This document shows positions 45,496 through 56,544 of a DNA stretch of 64,000 bases, one piece after another. The notes under the pieces are model-generated. The model saw nothing but the letters and a program-made list of their open reading frames with translations, ran no database searches and was not told where the DNA came from. Within the stretch, counting starts at the first letter, position 1. Every line of letters begins with the position of its first letter. Source of the DNA: Phallus indusiatus (taxonomy: Eukaryota > Basidiomycota > Agaricomycetes > Phallales > Phallaceae); the NCBI GenBank assembly GCA_027605045.1, contig JAQFWX010000064.1, forward strand, positions 1-64,000, written 5' to 3'. A program made the position numbers and the translations under genes.

Positions 45496-47319
45496 ATGTC
45501 TACTTCGTTTCTCAATGTTTCTGGTACAAAGATCGTCGATGGGGACGGGAAAGAGATTATTCTCCGTGGTGCTGGCCTCGGAGGGTGGATGAACATGGAG
45601 AACTTCATCACAGGTCTGTTTGCATCTGCCGTCTCCATGCTTCTTCTTCCAAATCTCACCACATCGTTGACAGGCTATCCCGGTCGTGAGTTCCAAGTAC
45701 GTCAAGGTCTCGCAAAAGCTATTGGTCAAGAGAAAGCCGACTTGTTCTTCGAAAAGGTATACTTATATTCTTGACACCCCGAGATATCACCGTTGCCAGC
45801 TACCCTAAATGTCTATTTACTCTTCGTTCTATCATAGTTCCTCGAATACTTCTTTCAAGAAGCTGATGCCAAATTCTTTCGCTCACTGGATCTCAACTGT
45901 CTGCGTGTCGCCTTCAATTATCGCCACTTTGAAGATGACATGAACCCGCGGGTTCTCAAGTCACAAGGCTTCAAACATCTGGATCGCGTTATTAATATTT
46001 GCGCACAGCATGGTATTTATACCATTCTTGACCTTCATACAGCTCCTGGAGGTCAAAATCAGGCAAGATCTTGGTTTTTTTTTCCCTTCAAAGTCAAGAA
46101 GACTCATGTTTTTTTTTTGCACCTATGTATTAGGATTGGCATTCCGATAACCCCACTCATTATGCCGCTTTATGGGATCATAAAGACTTCCAAGATCGCG
46201 TAGTTTGGCTGTGGAAGGAACTGGCCCATCATTACAAAGATAATCCTTGGGTCGCGGGGTACAATGTTCTCAATGAACCATGTGACGAACAACATCACAG
46301 ACTAATCAGCCTTTATGACCGTCTTCATAAAGCGATCCGGGAGATTGATTCCAAGCACATAATTTTCTTGGATGGCAACACCTTTGCCTCCGACTTTTCC
46401 GGGTTTGGTGACGCCTACAAGAACTGGCCTAACACAGCCTATTCCATTCATGATTACTCCAGGTACGGATTCCCGGCATCACCTGAACCCTACATCGGCA
46501 GCGATGAGCAGAAAGCGAGACTCGTAAGAGGGTTCCAGCTCAAACAAACTTGGATGGCGGAGAGAGGACTCTGTGTTTGGAACGGAGAATGGGGACCGGT
46601 ATATGCCAGAAAGCAGTATGATGGTGATCAAACAGACTCGATCAATCAATCTCGCTATCTTTTATTGAGGGATCAGTTGCAAATATATAATCAGGTAGCC
46701 TTGTGGCATTAATTCCTTTTTCGTGGGACTTACTCTGACAATGGAAAAAAAACCTAGGCTAAGATTTCCTGGTCGATCTGGTTATACAAAGATATAGGAT
46801 ACCAAGGTTCGTATTGTCCATCGCCATGTTTGCAAGATTCTCATGTTCTCAAAACAGGAATGGTCTACACTTCACCTGACACACCGTATATGAAACTTTT
46901 CGAGAAGTTCCTTGAGAAGAAACACCGCATGGCAGCAGACGCGTGGGGAACTGACGATTCTCACATTAAAGTTTGTTAATTCTTCCTTGAATTGTCTCGT
47001 GTTCAATGTGCTAATCCGATTTTTCGCTATTGAATAGCACATCTTTGAGCCCCTAGCTGAATGGATCTCTCAAAATGTGACAGAAGACAAGCGCAAACTT
47101 TATCCTGGTCCTGTTTGGTCTTTCAAAGATAGAGTCGGTCGACTCACATTCCAAATTTTGGTGGCAGAATATCTGGTTGCCGAATGGGCTGAGCACTTTG
47201 TGGGGAAATCTGACAGTGAAATTGACGAGATAGCCCGAAGCTTCTCATTCGAAAATAGTGTGAAACGAGAAGGGCTGAACGCAGTCTTGAAGGAATATGC
47301 GGCTTCCCGATCCGATTAG
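45496..47319 (+). CDS. GH5 family glycosidase, tandem copy 1
   Basis: This glycoside hydrolase family 5 enzyme has a beta/alpha-barrel. It reads ILRGAGLGGWMNMENFITG, then LNCLRVAFNYRHFEDDMNPR, ILDLHTAPGGQNQDWHSDN, the acid/base motif VAGYNVLNEP (about 46257-46285), the IHDYSRYGFP histidine motif (about 46445), and the nucleophile motif WNGEWGPVYAR (about 46580-46610). The start MSTSFLNVSGTKIVDGDG at ATG 45496 lacks a signal peptide, so a cytosolic enzyme is expected, perhaps acting on glucosides or glucosylated lipids rather than wall glucan. Five to six introns are inferred. The C-terminal helical extension (VAEYLVAEWAEHFVGKSD) is shared with copy 2. The stop is at 47317-47319. Confidence 0.9.
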
Positions 47320-47513
47320 TTTGACCCTAGCGCGTTTTCTTTTTTGCCCTTCTCAGTCTATTAGACAGACGAATCCTTATCCACAACATTACGAAGTAAA
47401 TATATATAGACAAAGAATATATAAACTGTAACCTCTTCCCACGAGTCTCCAATCCTATATATATACACTTAAACATCCGGAAACCATCTTACGCAGAACC
47501 CACTCAGACAATT

Positions 47514-49303
47514 ATGTCCCACGGTTTTCTCAGAGTAGATGGTACGAAGATAATCGATAGTCAAGGTGAAGAAGTGATTTTGAGAGGTGCTGGCTTGGGT
47601 GGGTGGATGAATATGGAAAACTTTATCAACGGTTGGTAGTCAACTAGTTTTGTCCACCATTTGAATCTTGAACATTGGTGTTCTTTCTAGGCTATCCCGG
47701 CCGTGAGTTCCAAGTTCGTAGTGCCTTGGCGAAGGCTATAGGAACGGACAAGGCCAATTTCTTTTTCGACAAGGTAAGGAATTTCAGACATAAAAGAGAA
47801 TACGTGCAAATTATTGAGAGTGTCAATCGCTTTTTACAAAATCAGCTTTTGGAGTATTTCTTTACAGATGCAGATGCCAAGTTTTTCAAGTCTTTGGGAC
47901 TTAATTGTCTTCGCTTGCCGTTTAACTACAAACATTTTGAAGATGACATGAATCCTCGACAGCTGAAACCAGAAGGATTCAAACATCTTGACCGCGTAAT
48001 AGATATCTGCGCAAGGCATGGAATTTGGACTGTCTTGGATCTCCACGCTGTTCCAGGATGGCAAAATGGGGTAAGTATTTTTCCGTATCACTTTCCCATA
48101 TGAAACTTCTGAGGAATCACCTCTCTCACCCTTCCCTTGTTGACCACGGGAATAGGGCTGGCATTCTGATAACCCCTCACACTATGCCTCGTTCTGGGAT
48201 CATCTGGATTTTCAAAATAGAGTAATATGGCTTTGGGAGCAGCTGGCGGAACGTTACAAGGATAACACTTGGGTTGCTGGGTATAACCCGCTGAACGAAC
48301 CAGCTGACCCAGAGCACACGCGTCTCATTGCTTTTTACAAACGCATACACGAGGCGATCAGGAACATCGACAAGAACCATATTCTTTTCTTGGATGGAAA
48401 CACTTATGCAGCGGACTTTTCGCAATTTGGGGATGTGCATAAGAGCCTGAGTAACACCGTATATGCGTTTCACGATTACTCCGGTTATGGTTTTCCAGCT
48501 GCACCCGAGCCGTATACCGGAACGGACGCGCAAAAGGCAAGAATGAGGCAAACGCTCGAGAGGAAAATAGAATGGATGACAGAGAGGAAATTGGCAGTAT
48601 GGAACGGCGAATTTGGACCCGTGTATGCCAGACCACAGTATGACGGCGAAGAGACTCCAACGATCAATCAGTCGAGATACCTAGTTTTGGAGGATCAGTT
48701 AAAACTATATGACGAGGTGATTCGCCCTCGTAAATTTAGATCAATAACACTGACTCACTTTCTCCGTCTTTACTGTACGATTTGGCATGGATGCAAATAG
48801 CGTCGGCTAAGCTGGTCAATATGGTTATACAAAGACGTGGACGGTTTCCAAGGTAAGTAGAAAACCTTTCGATATCTACTGGCAATATTCAATCATCTTG
48901 GCTTCCTTTTCTGCTTTCAGGCATGGTGTATAGCTCACCGAAATCCGCATATTGTAAATTGTTCGAACAATTCCTCGAGAAAAAGCAGCGTATGGGCATT
49001 GACACTTGGGGGACGGACGATAAATATGTCCAGCATCTTTACGAGCCGCTAGAGAAGCTGATAAAGGATAATGTGTCAGAAACACATCAAAGGCTGTATC
49101 CGCCTCATTGGGGTGTCACGAAACGAGTTGCCGAGCTTGCTCGACACATCCTCGTCGCCGAGTATTTGGTCGATGAATGGGCGGAGCATTTCATAGGCAA
49201 AAGCACCGAAGAACTGGACGAACTTGCTGCCAGCTTTTCTTTCGAGAACTGTACGCAAAGGAAAGAATTGAATAATATCCTGAGAGGATACAGTCATGTC
49301 TAG
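47514..49303 (+). CDS. GH5 family glycosidase, tandem copy 2
   Basis: This paralogue of the upstream gene has the same exon order. The start is MSHGFLRVDGTKIIDSQG at ATG 47514, again without a signal peptide. It reads LRGAGLGGWMNMENFING, LNCLRLPFNYKHFEDDMNPR, the acid/base NPLNEPADPEH (about 48288-48315), FHDYSGYGFPAAPEP and the nucleophile WNGEFGPVYAR (about 48600-48632). An intron at 47774-47845 (72 nt) is stop-free and in frame. The late exon reads LSWSIWLYKDVDGFQG. The C-terminal extension matches copy 1 (VAEYLVDEWAEHFIGKS) and ends at TAG 49301-49303. The intergenic distance to copy 1 is 194 bp with TATATATA runs. Head-to-tail order and shared introns point to tandem duplication. Confidence 0.9.
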
Positions 49304-49323
49304 GTCTTCTAGATACTATAGTA

Positions 49324-49331
49324 TGTAAATA
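49324..49331 (+). promoter_or_regulatory. UGUAAAUA PUF-type site in the GH5-2 3' flank
   Basis: TGTAAATA, matching UGUANAUA, lies 20 bp after the GH5-2 stop codon. GH5-1 has no such site in its short 3' flank. Confidence 0.3.
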
Positions 49332-49421
49332 CTATAGCGGCGTCTATTATTTACATAAGCCTAACGAACAGAAATAAAATCGTTTTCACACCATTCCAGC
49401 ACCGACCAACCATATTCAGAC

Positions 49422-50670
49422 ATGCCTCGTTCTTCTACCTACGCTGACAATGTTGCACGGTGGAATGCCATTCCCTTAACCGTGAATTCTCCTGCTGAAA
49501 CAAAGGTAGCATTTGCCGTATTTCTACCTGGGATTTGAACAATATATCTCCGTGTTTTTTTATCTGTTCTTCCATTTTAGCGACGCAGATCCAAGTCAAG
49601 GTCAAGAACCCCGTCGCCCACCATCAAACTGCAAGGAGAACCAGACTCATCGGATGATGATAATGTATCTCTGATATCGCGCTCGCGTTCACAATCCCCC
49701 GGACCCAAGCCTGATATTACTACCTCTTATGACGAGTATCACCCTGCCCGAGAAAGAGAAGTGATTACTGTTGACACTAAGATAAAAAGTACAAATAAAG
49801 GCCATGCACTCCTCACCAAATTAGGTTGGTCCGATGGCCAACCCTTAGGTCTTGCGAAAGATGGTGCGTCACGGTCAATTCGGGAGCTACAGTCTTTGTC
49901 GATGTCCACTCAGGGCGTGTCGATCCTATCCCTTTTTTCATCAAAAATGATTTCACTGGGCTGGGAAAGCGCGCTCAGGATGAGCGTATGATCGAGACCA
50001 CCGTTTCCCAGCGTCGAGAGCTGGTCTCTGAGCGCCAAATACGAGAGACTTCGGAGGAACGTCATTTTCGAGAGGTATTCATTCATTTATACACCTAATT
50101 CATGTTCTTTCGTCTTACGGGAATTTATCCCTCCTCCCCCTCTAGCAAAAAGCGGCCGAGAAAGAAGCCTTAGCCAATCAGATTGCCACCACTCTTCGAT
50201 CCTTCTACTGTTCACTTTGTGATAAACAATATCAGACCGTCGCTCAATACGACGAGCACACGAACTCTTACGCACACCACCACAGACAGCGTTTCAAGGA
50301 CATGCAGACTAACGCCAAGGGTCTTAGTTATAATAAATCAGATCGTGACAGTAGATTGGAAAAGGAACGTAAGAGGGAAGAAAAGGAGCTTAAAAGAATG
50401 GCAAAGGCTCGGGGCGTCAAAGTATCCTCGGTTAGCTTACCCACCACATCGAATGTGGAGCCCTTAACGCCATCAACCTCGATACCGACGGAACCCTCCA
50501 AAGGGTTCAAAACATCTGGTTGGACATCTATATCCAAGCAGGAAGGGGGACGCAACAGATGGTCAGTCGTTGACACCTCTTCAGCAGCTACTACAATACC
50601 CTCGACAACATCACCCCCACTGACTCAGACGCACTCGTCACAATCATCACACTCAGAAACGCAAACATGA
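49422..50670 (+). CDS. G-patch and C2H2 zinc-finger protein
   Basis: The product starts MPRSSTYADNVARWNAIPL, followed by an SR-like stretch (RRRSKSRSRTPSP). A G-patch-like segment STNKGHALLTKLGWSDGQPLGL spans about 49788-49855. After a short intron comes RVDPIPFFIKNDFTGLGKRAQDER, a coiled helix, and a C2H2 finger FYCSLCDKQYQTVAQYDEHTNSYAH (about 50203-50277). A lysine-rich helix (EKERKREEKELKRMAKARG) and a Ser/Thr-rich tail end at TGA 50668-50670. This arrangement resembles GPATCH8/ZNF804-type proteins. G-patches activate DEAH helicases in splicing or ribosome biogenesis, so a nuclear RNA role is likely. The start is ATG 49422. Introns lie at about 49507-49580, 49863-49920 and 50074-50144. 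Confidence 0.85.
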
Positions 50671-50901
50671 TCTTTTTCGGTTATCCGCCACATGTACATA
50701 TTGTAAACCATCGAGTCTGATTAACTTTGAATTCTTTTTTTTATCACACTAACATATACAATCGAAACCAGACTAATAGTATAAGAACAATACGACTAAA
50801 AAACCTAAAACATGTGACATTTTCTCTTCAATTAGGGCGCGTGGGGTACCGGAAAAATCAGCTCAGTGAAACAACTACAAATAAGAACAAAATCTACAGA
50901 T

Positions 50902-53370
50902 CTAGTCCGAATCACTACCTGAACTGCCACTTTCATCACTCGAGTCGGAGCTTTGACTGTCGTCGCCTTGTGCGTAGACAGGTAAACCTTGGGGGTTTTG
51001 GAATCGGTCAAGTTGCGCTTCTAGACGGCGAATTTTCTCGGCTTCCACGTCCTCATCCATACTTTTCCGTTTCAATCCTCCTGTTCCTCCACCGGGGTTG
51101 TTGGACCGGCGTTTCGAAGGGCGCAGAGGACGTAGCACAAAGTTGTATAGTTTCGTTAGAACTGATGCAGGCAAGGAATCAATGTCAAGTTCAATTTCCT
51201 CGGTGCTCTGATGAAGTGGATAATTAAGAATCACGCCTAAGAGGTGGGTCAATACTTACATCTCTGACTTCTGGTACACCTTCGTGGATGATTTGAATAA
51301 CTTTCTCCAATTTGGCCCCTTCCAATGTTTGAATCGTCTCACTAAGATCCTTCTTTTGCTCAAAGGACAAAACCTCTTCGTCTGGCAGGGTCTTTGTTTT
51401 CTTCTTCTTGCCTGGTTTCTGGGGTATTTGTTTGCTAGCACTTGGAGCAGGAGTAAACTTCTCGTGTTTGTGTATCTTGTCTTTTTTTGGTTTTTTCTTC
51501 TTCATCGCATCGATGCCATTTTTGAGAGTGGCTAGCTGATTCTCCATCATAGCGATGGTCACTGACGATGACGGTCAGAACGGGTCTACCATAGTATGAG
51601 AGAAAAGGGAATATCGTTCTTACTTGCTTGAGAGGAATCAGAGTCCTCATCACTTTCGTCTTCATCTTCGCTGACATCCCGTAGCGGTGGTAGACCTTTC
51701 CATTTTTCATCAAAGGCAGCTTGGACCGTCTCGCCTGCTTGATAAACCGGAGAATCTACAGGGTTGAACGTAAAACAATTCTTGATCATAAGCTTAAAAT
51801 CGTCCCAAAAACGATTCGCGTTTGGATATTCTCCTTGATCGAGCTTCTTTCGCATCGTACCAAGGTCCATGGGTTTCTTGATAATCTTGGGATAACTAGG
51901 AATGTTTAACGTGCGCCAGTCTGATTTGACATGTGTCATCGAACAAGTAAAAAAATTCCAGATAAGAAATCACACAAACCGACGGCTTCTAGAAAGTAAG
52001 AAACAGCTGGCCAATATTTCCGTTGTTTGGAAAGATCGGTGAGGATTTTGCTGCAGTATTTCAACTGCTCTATCGTTCCATCATCCTTCTTTTTGCCTTT
52101 ACGGGATTTCCGAGGTGCGTCTGCATATGGTAAATCTTTTGGCGGGGAGGATGAATTTCACGCTTTGGTCTTCCAGGCACATCTGATTCGGAACGACGAA
52201 TGGTGGGAACGGACGTTGAAGGCCGACGGATGGGAGGAGCTTTTTTTGATGGCGGAGGAGGCGACGGTGCTACCGGAGGAAGAGAGGGTGGTGGCGGTGG
52301 TGGTGGCGGTAATTCCTTTTTGACAACGGGTTTGACAGGCTTGAGCTAGGTCAGCAATGGAGATCATAAAGTAATATCCTATACATACTTCGGCTGGAGG
52401 CGGCATGTTCTTTATGGCTTTGTCAAACATAGCTTCCAACCGTTTACCCATTTGTGAAATGACATGGTCGGGGCCATTGAAAGTGATTGTGTTAGAAAAA
52501 ATTAGCCTAACGTCATTAACGAATTCCTCGGCAGTATTGTAGCGAGAATTGGCCAGGTTAGGGTCAGGTTTACTGGGATTGGAAGACTGAAGTTTTTTCT
52601 CTACGGTCGAAATGTCCATGGGATGCGTAATTACATTCAAATAGTGAGGGATGCCTAAGGCCACCGGATCCACGGGGTAGTGAAACGGTGAGGCATCCTT
52701 ATTCTTTTAATTGACGAATCGTTGAGACAAAAAACTTATATTGCTGCGGTGATAATGTAGAAGGAATGGATGGTGGCGAAGGATGTGATGGACGAGAAGC
52801 GCCGCTGATGTGCTTGACGCCATTCGTTGCACCATTGGTAGCCTAAGGGAAAAAAAGGACACAACATGGCATAAACGACAAATGAAAAAAAGAAAAGAAA
52901 AAGATGAAAATTAAGCGTACGTGGACCAAAGAGGCACGATCTGGATCTGATAGACGGCGGGGGCGTTTTGCAGGAGGTCTATCGGTGTCGTCCTCATCAT
53001 CTGGAGGGGGGCGAGTAACGGCACTGGTGTCTGATGGAGACGCATCCATGTTGTTATTTTCGGGAGTCTGGACGGCTAAGTCACTGATGGCCGGCATGTC
53101 GGGCGACGTTTTAGAGTTGGGCTTATCGACAACGGAAGTGTCGAGAGTTGGTGCGACATCAATCGGAGACAGAAGCGCCATGGTGATATCAACGTCGACG
53201 TCGACGTCGACGGCGGGGTCGGGATCAGGATCGGCATGTGAAATATGTGTGAGCTGAGAGTCGTTGTCAATGGAGGGAACGGAGTCGGGTGCGGAACTAT
53301 TGATTGTGACGACGTCGGAAATTGGGAGTGAGGACGCGCCAAACTGTTTGGGAGAAGGAGACGCGTGCAT
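50902..53370 (-). CDS. BDF1: BET double-bromodomain protein BDF1
   Basis: BET proteins bind acetylated histone H4 and recruit TFIID or SWR1. Bromodomain 1 is at about 52730-52395: FHYPVDPVALGIPHYLNVITHPMDISTVEKKL, with the acetyl-lysine-binding asparagine in FSNTITFNGPDH. Bromodomain 2 is at about 52050-51700: LNIPSYPKIIKKPMDLGTMRKKL and IKNCFTFNPVDSPVY. Between them is a proline-rich linker (PPPPPPSLPP). The ET domain spans about 51400-51110 (LSFEQKKDLSETIQTLEGAKLEKVIQIIHEG, EIELDIDSLPASVLTKLYNFV). The tail is a Ser/Asp repeat. The first in-frame ATG is 53370; upstream the frame is open only via TTG, and a 5' exon is possible. The stop is at 50902-50904. The N-terminus includes VDVDVDVD from a GTCGAC repeat. 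Confidence 0.93.
53193..53213. repeat. GTCGAC hexanucleotide repeat in BDF1
   Basis: About three and a half GTCGAC units encode alternating Val-Asp in the disordered N-terminus of BDF1. It is self-complementary and may vary in length between strains. Confidence 0.8.
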
Positions 53371-53516
53371 GTGACCGTGTGAGTTCAAATCTGTGAGTAG
53401 TAATCGATTGCGTTGCGGGGGCCTCCCCCCACGCAAAGTTGGGTTCCCTCCTTTTATACCCCCTGCATCAAATTCATTCTCCGCTTAAATTATCGACCTA
53501 TTGTACTTTACCCTAT

Positions 53517-55772
53517 CTATGCCTCGTCCTCCTCGTCCCCTTCCTCTCCGTCCACCTCTTGAAACACCGCCTTAGGCTGGTTAACACGCCATGCTGCCAC
53601 ACAAGCCATCGATCTCAGAATTGAGTAGTGAAAATCTCATTTTTGCAACATACCTGCGGTCCACTGCGGGTCTCTTTCAGCTAGCTCAGCGTATTTCAGC
53701 AGTGCCTCGCGCGGCTAAAAAACAAAAACAAAAACGTGAGAAACAAAAATGGTCGTCGATTGGGAGATGCCAATGACTGCGTCTCTCTTACATCTTCATC
53801 TCGTGTGGTGTCTCGCACAAGGTTGCGCACGACGTGTTGCGTCGCACTTGCCCCGACCCGTCCTCCTTTACCCGGTCCGCTTACGGGCAGATCCGGCCTT
53901 CGGCTTTTCCGTGGATCCGCCCGGTCCTTTTCTCGTCTTCTCTTAGTCCCAGCCAGAGCAGTAGCTACGTCCACTTCTCCGTCTTTGTACATAGGTAGTG
54001 CATGAGGTGTTACGATGGGCGGCGTCAATAATGCCGCCGACATGTCTTCGATACCTGGTCGTCTTGACGGTCCCTTACTAGCTAGTAGCTTCGCCCCGTT
54101 TGTGGATGTCATCGGCGAGTACAGTACAGATATTTGTCCATTTGCCATTCCCGCCACAATCTGTCATGATGATGAATAAAATAATAAATAAAAAAATTAA
54201 TGATCGACGTGATTTTTGCCCTGAGCATCTCGCATACCTGATTTATCTTGCTATGCCATACGACCTTTACCACGGTGCTCTCCATCTCTACTTCTCGTAC
54301 GAGTTCGAATGTATCACGCTTCAGCACAATCAGCTTGCCACGCTGTCCCCTCGTGGGGGCCCCTGACCCCGTTATTATATACTTCTCATCAGGACTGAAA
54401 ACAGCATTTGTTTGCGGGTACAGTGTCGTTACGTTGGAGTGTGTTAATAACGGCTTTTTAAATGCTCTGATGTCCCACACTACACAAATGCAGATGTCAG
54501 TAGGTTTCAATAGACAATATATAAAAAATCAGACAACGTACGTTTAACTGTGTCATCGCCACCCCTAGTAAGCAATGATCTATTATCGACAGAGAAAACG
54601 ACAGATCCTATTTCCGTGTTTTTCGTGTGTGCGCACTCCACAGTAGAGTTCGGTCGAACAAAATTTGAGGATGTATTCCACAAATGTAAGGCACCGTCAA
54701 GACAGCCTATATATTCGTAACTTCGTTATATCATAAGTAGACCTGTATATGACTTACCTCCAGCAATTATCTTGGCATCCGTGGAATATGCACATGCTGT
54801 TACCTTCGTTCGCGCTCCTCTTTCTTTGGATTTGACGACAATAACCGTTTTTTGTTTTCGTTTTTGCTCAACGTCCCATATTCTGGGCAAAATCAGGTCA
54901 ACTGAATGCAATCAAAAGCAGCCCTTTTACCACGTACCTTATTGTAGAATCGGCAGAACAAGTAATGAACGTTTTTGGGTCTTTGGGATGCCAAGAACAC
55001 CCATGCAAGTCGGCAACATGTCCTCTAAAATCACAATACATGTTAGTAGCGTGAATACTTCAAACGACTATCTTACGCAGTATTTTTCATATCACGTATG
55101 TAAGGGTCTCCCTTGATATATTCTGTGCTAGAAAAATACATTGAGTGTAACGCTAGCCGAGCAGCATAAGTGCCGCAATATAGTAAACTCACACTTCCTC
55201 TCCGTCTCTGTTGTATAGTTTAGCTTGACTTGTGCCAGAAATGCATAAAAACTGGTCTCCCGCGTTAGAATATTTCAAATCGTGGATGTAGTAAGACCCA
55301 GCGGGCTCCCATGTCTTGAATGGTTTGGCACTAGCGTTCATTCCACCGAAATCCCATAGTTTACAGTCGTAGTCATGGGAACCAGACAAGATACGAGCAC
55401 CAGAAGGATCCAAAGTAAGTGCACTGATTACTTTCGTATGATCCTTCAGGACTAGCTCGTGGGATACGGGGAATGTAGATGGTTCCTCATCGTGAGTTGC
55501 CTCACTGTCGGAAACATCTGGGGAATCATTATCATAAGTAACAGGTGGGATTTCGTTTGGTGTTGTTGTCTCAACAGGGTCTTGTGGTGTGGGTAGTGGG
55601 GGTTTACCCTGATGTTCTGACACGTTCAAGAGAAAGAAACATCCTGATGCAGGAATTCACTTACCTCTGTAGTGCGCTTGTTCTTATCAAAACGAGCAGG
55701 ATCCAGCGTCCTTTTCTTTTGTACCTTTCCAAACCCAGATAGACCCATAATCGCCATCATGTCGTCTTCCAT
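53517..55772 (-). CDS. WDR70: WD40-repeat protein WDR70
   Basis: WDR70 is a conserved beta-propeller protein linked to histone H2B ubiquitination and DNA-end resection in S. pombe and human. The start is MEDDMMAIMGLSGFGKVQKKRTLD at ATG 55772; an upstream ATG-less extension is not needed. WD repeats follow: KVISALTLDPSGARILSGSHDYDCKLWDF (about 55430), HGCSWHPKDPKTFITCSADSTIRIWD, GALHLWN, NRSLLTRGGDDTVKVWDIR and NAVFSPDEKYIITGSG. The C-terminus carries the family motif GRVGASATQHVVRNLVRDTTRDEDVREALLKYAE, and the last exon NQPKAVFQEVDGE ends at TAG 53517-53519. About ten exons are present. Only 146 bp separate its stop from the BDF1 start codon on the same strand. Confidence 0.92.
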
Positions 55773-56544
55773 TGTTATGAGATTGCTGGAGATGTAGAGG
55801 TGCAGTTGTTGAGCAGTGGTTGAACAGTGAGTGGAAGAAGCACGCGGAATTTGTTCCCACGGTCGGTGGTTGATCCTAAGTAATTTGCATGCTATGTATT
55901 CCAGAGTTTTATGTACACGTAAATATGACATGTCAAAATAGTAATTTTTTCAGAGGGAATTTAAGAATTGACAGGCTACCAGTGCACATTCTTTCCTATA
56001 CCTTCTGCAAAGAGCAAGACAACGCCCGCTAGTTCCATTGCATTTTCATCAGCACTACTACTTATGTAGTACTTTAGGCCTTAGGCACCGTGCCATCGGT
56101 TACCCAAGCCCGTCGTCAGTTCTCCGGGTAGGAGGAGCCGTCGGAGATACAAAGTTGTTGGGAAATGTTCGCACGTCCACAGGCGCCCCTTTACCTATTT
56201 GACTCTTCGCGTCGCTGCCTTTCACGAAGTCCAGAGTGTTACTTACTCTTCTCCAACAGTCAACCTCTAATTTTTTCCCTGCATCTTACCTTGTTTCTCA
56301 CTGTAGTATCCCGTCTATCACCCGTAGACTAAAAGTATCTTCTCAAATTTAGGCTCGTCTTTTTTTCTCTCTCTCTTTTCCCTTTCGTCCCCAGTCCTGT
56401 TAACCGCTCAGTTCATCCAGGATTACATTGTGCAATTACCAACTCACCGCTTACATCTTCTCATTTCTTTTTTCAATTCATTCGTTATTCCAGAAAAACT
56501 CGTCTTCCCTGTCAGCATTTTTTTTTCAGCCTCTGTCCGTTCCA
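55773..56544. promoter_or_regulatory. Divergent promoter WDR70 / Pumilio
   Basis: This is a 772 bp region between divergent start codons. From about 56270 it becomes pyrimidine-rich (long CT/T tracts to 56540), suggesting the Pumilio 5' UTR. The left part is unremarkable and I see no ORF with coding character. Confidence 0.5.

Noticed and set aside
52904..53257. 117-codon plus-strand frame with serine and valine repeats
   Set aside because: Antisense to the low-complexity BDF1 N-terminus.
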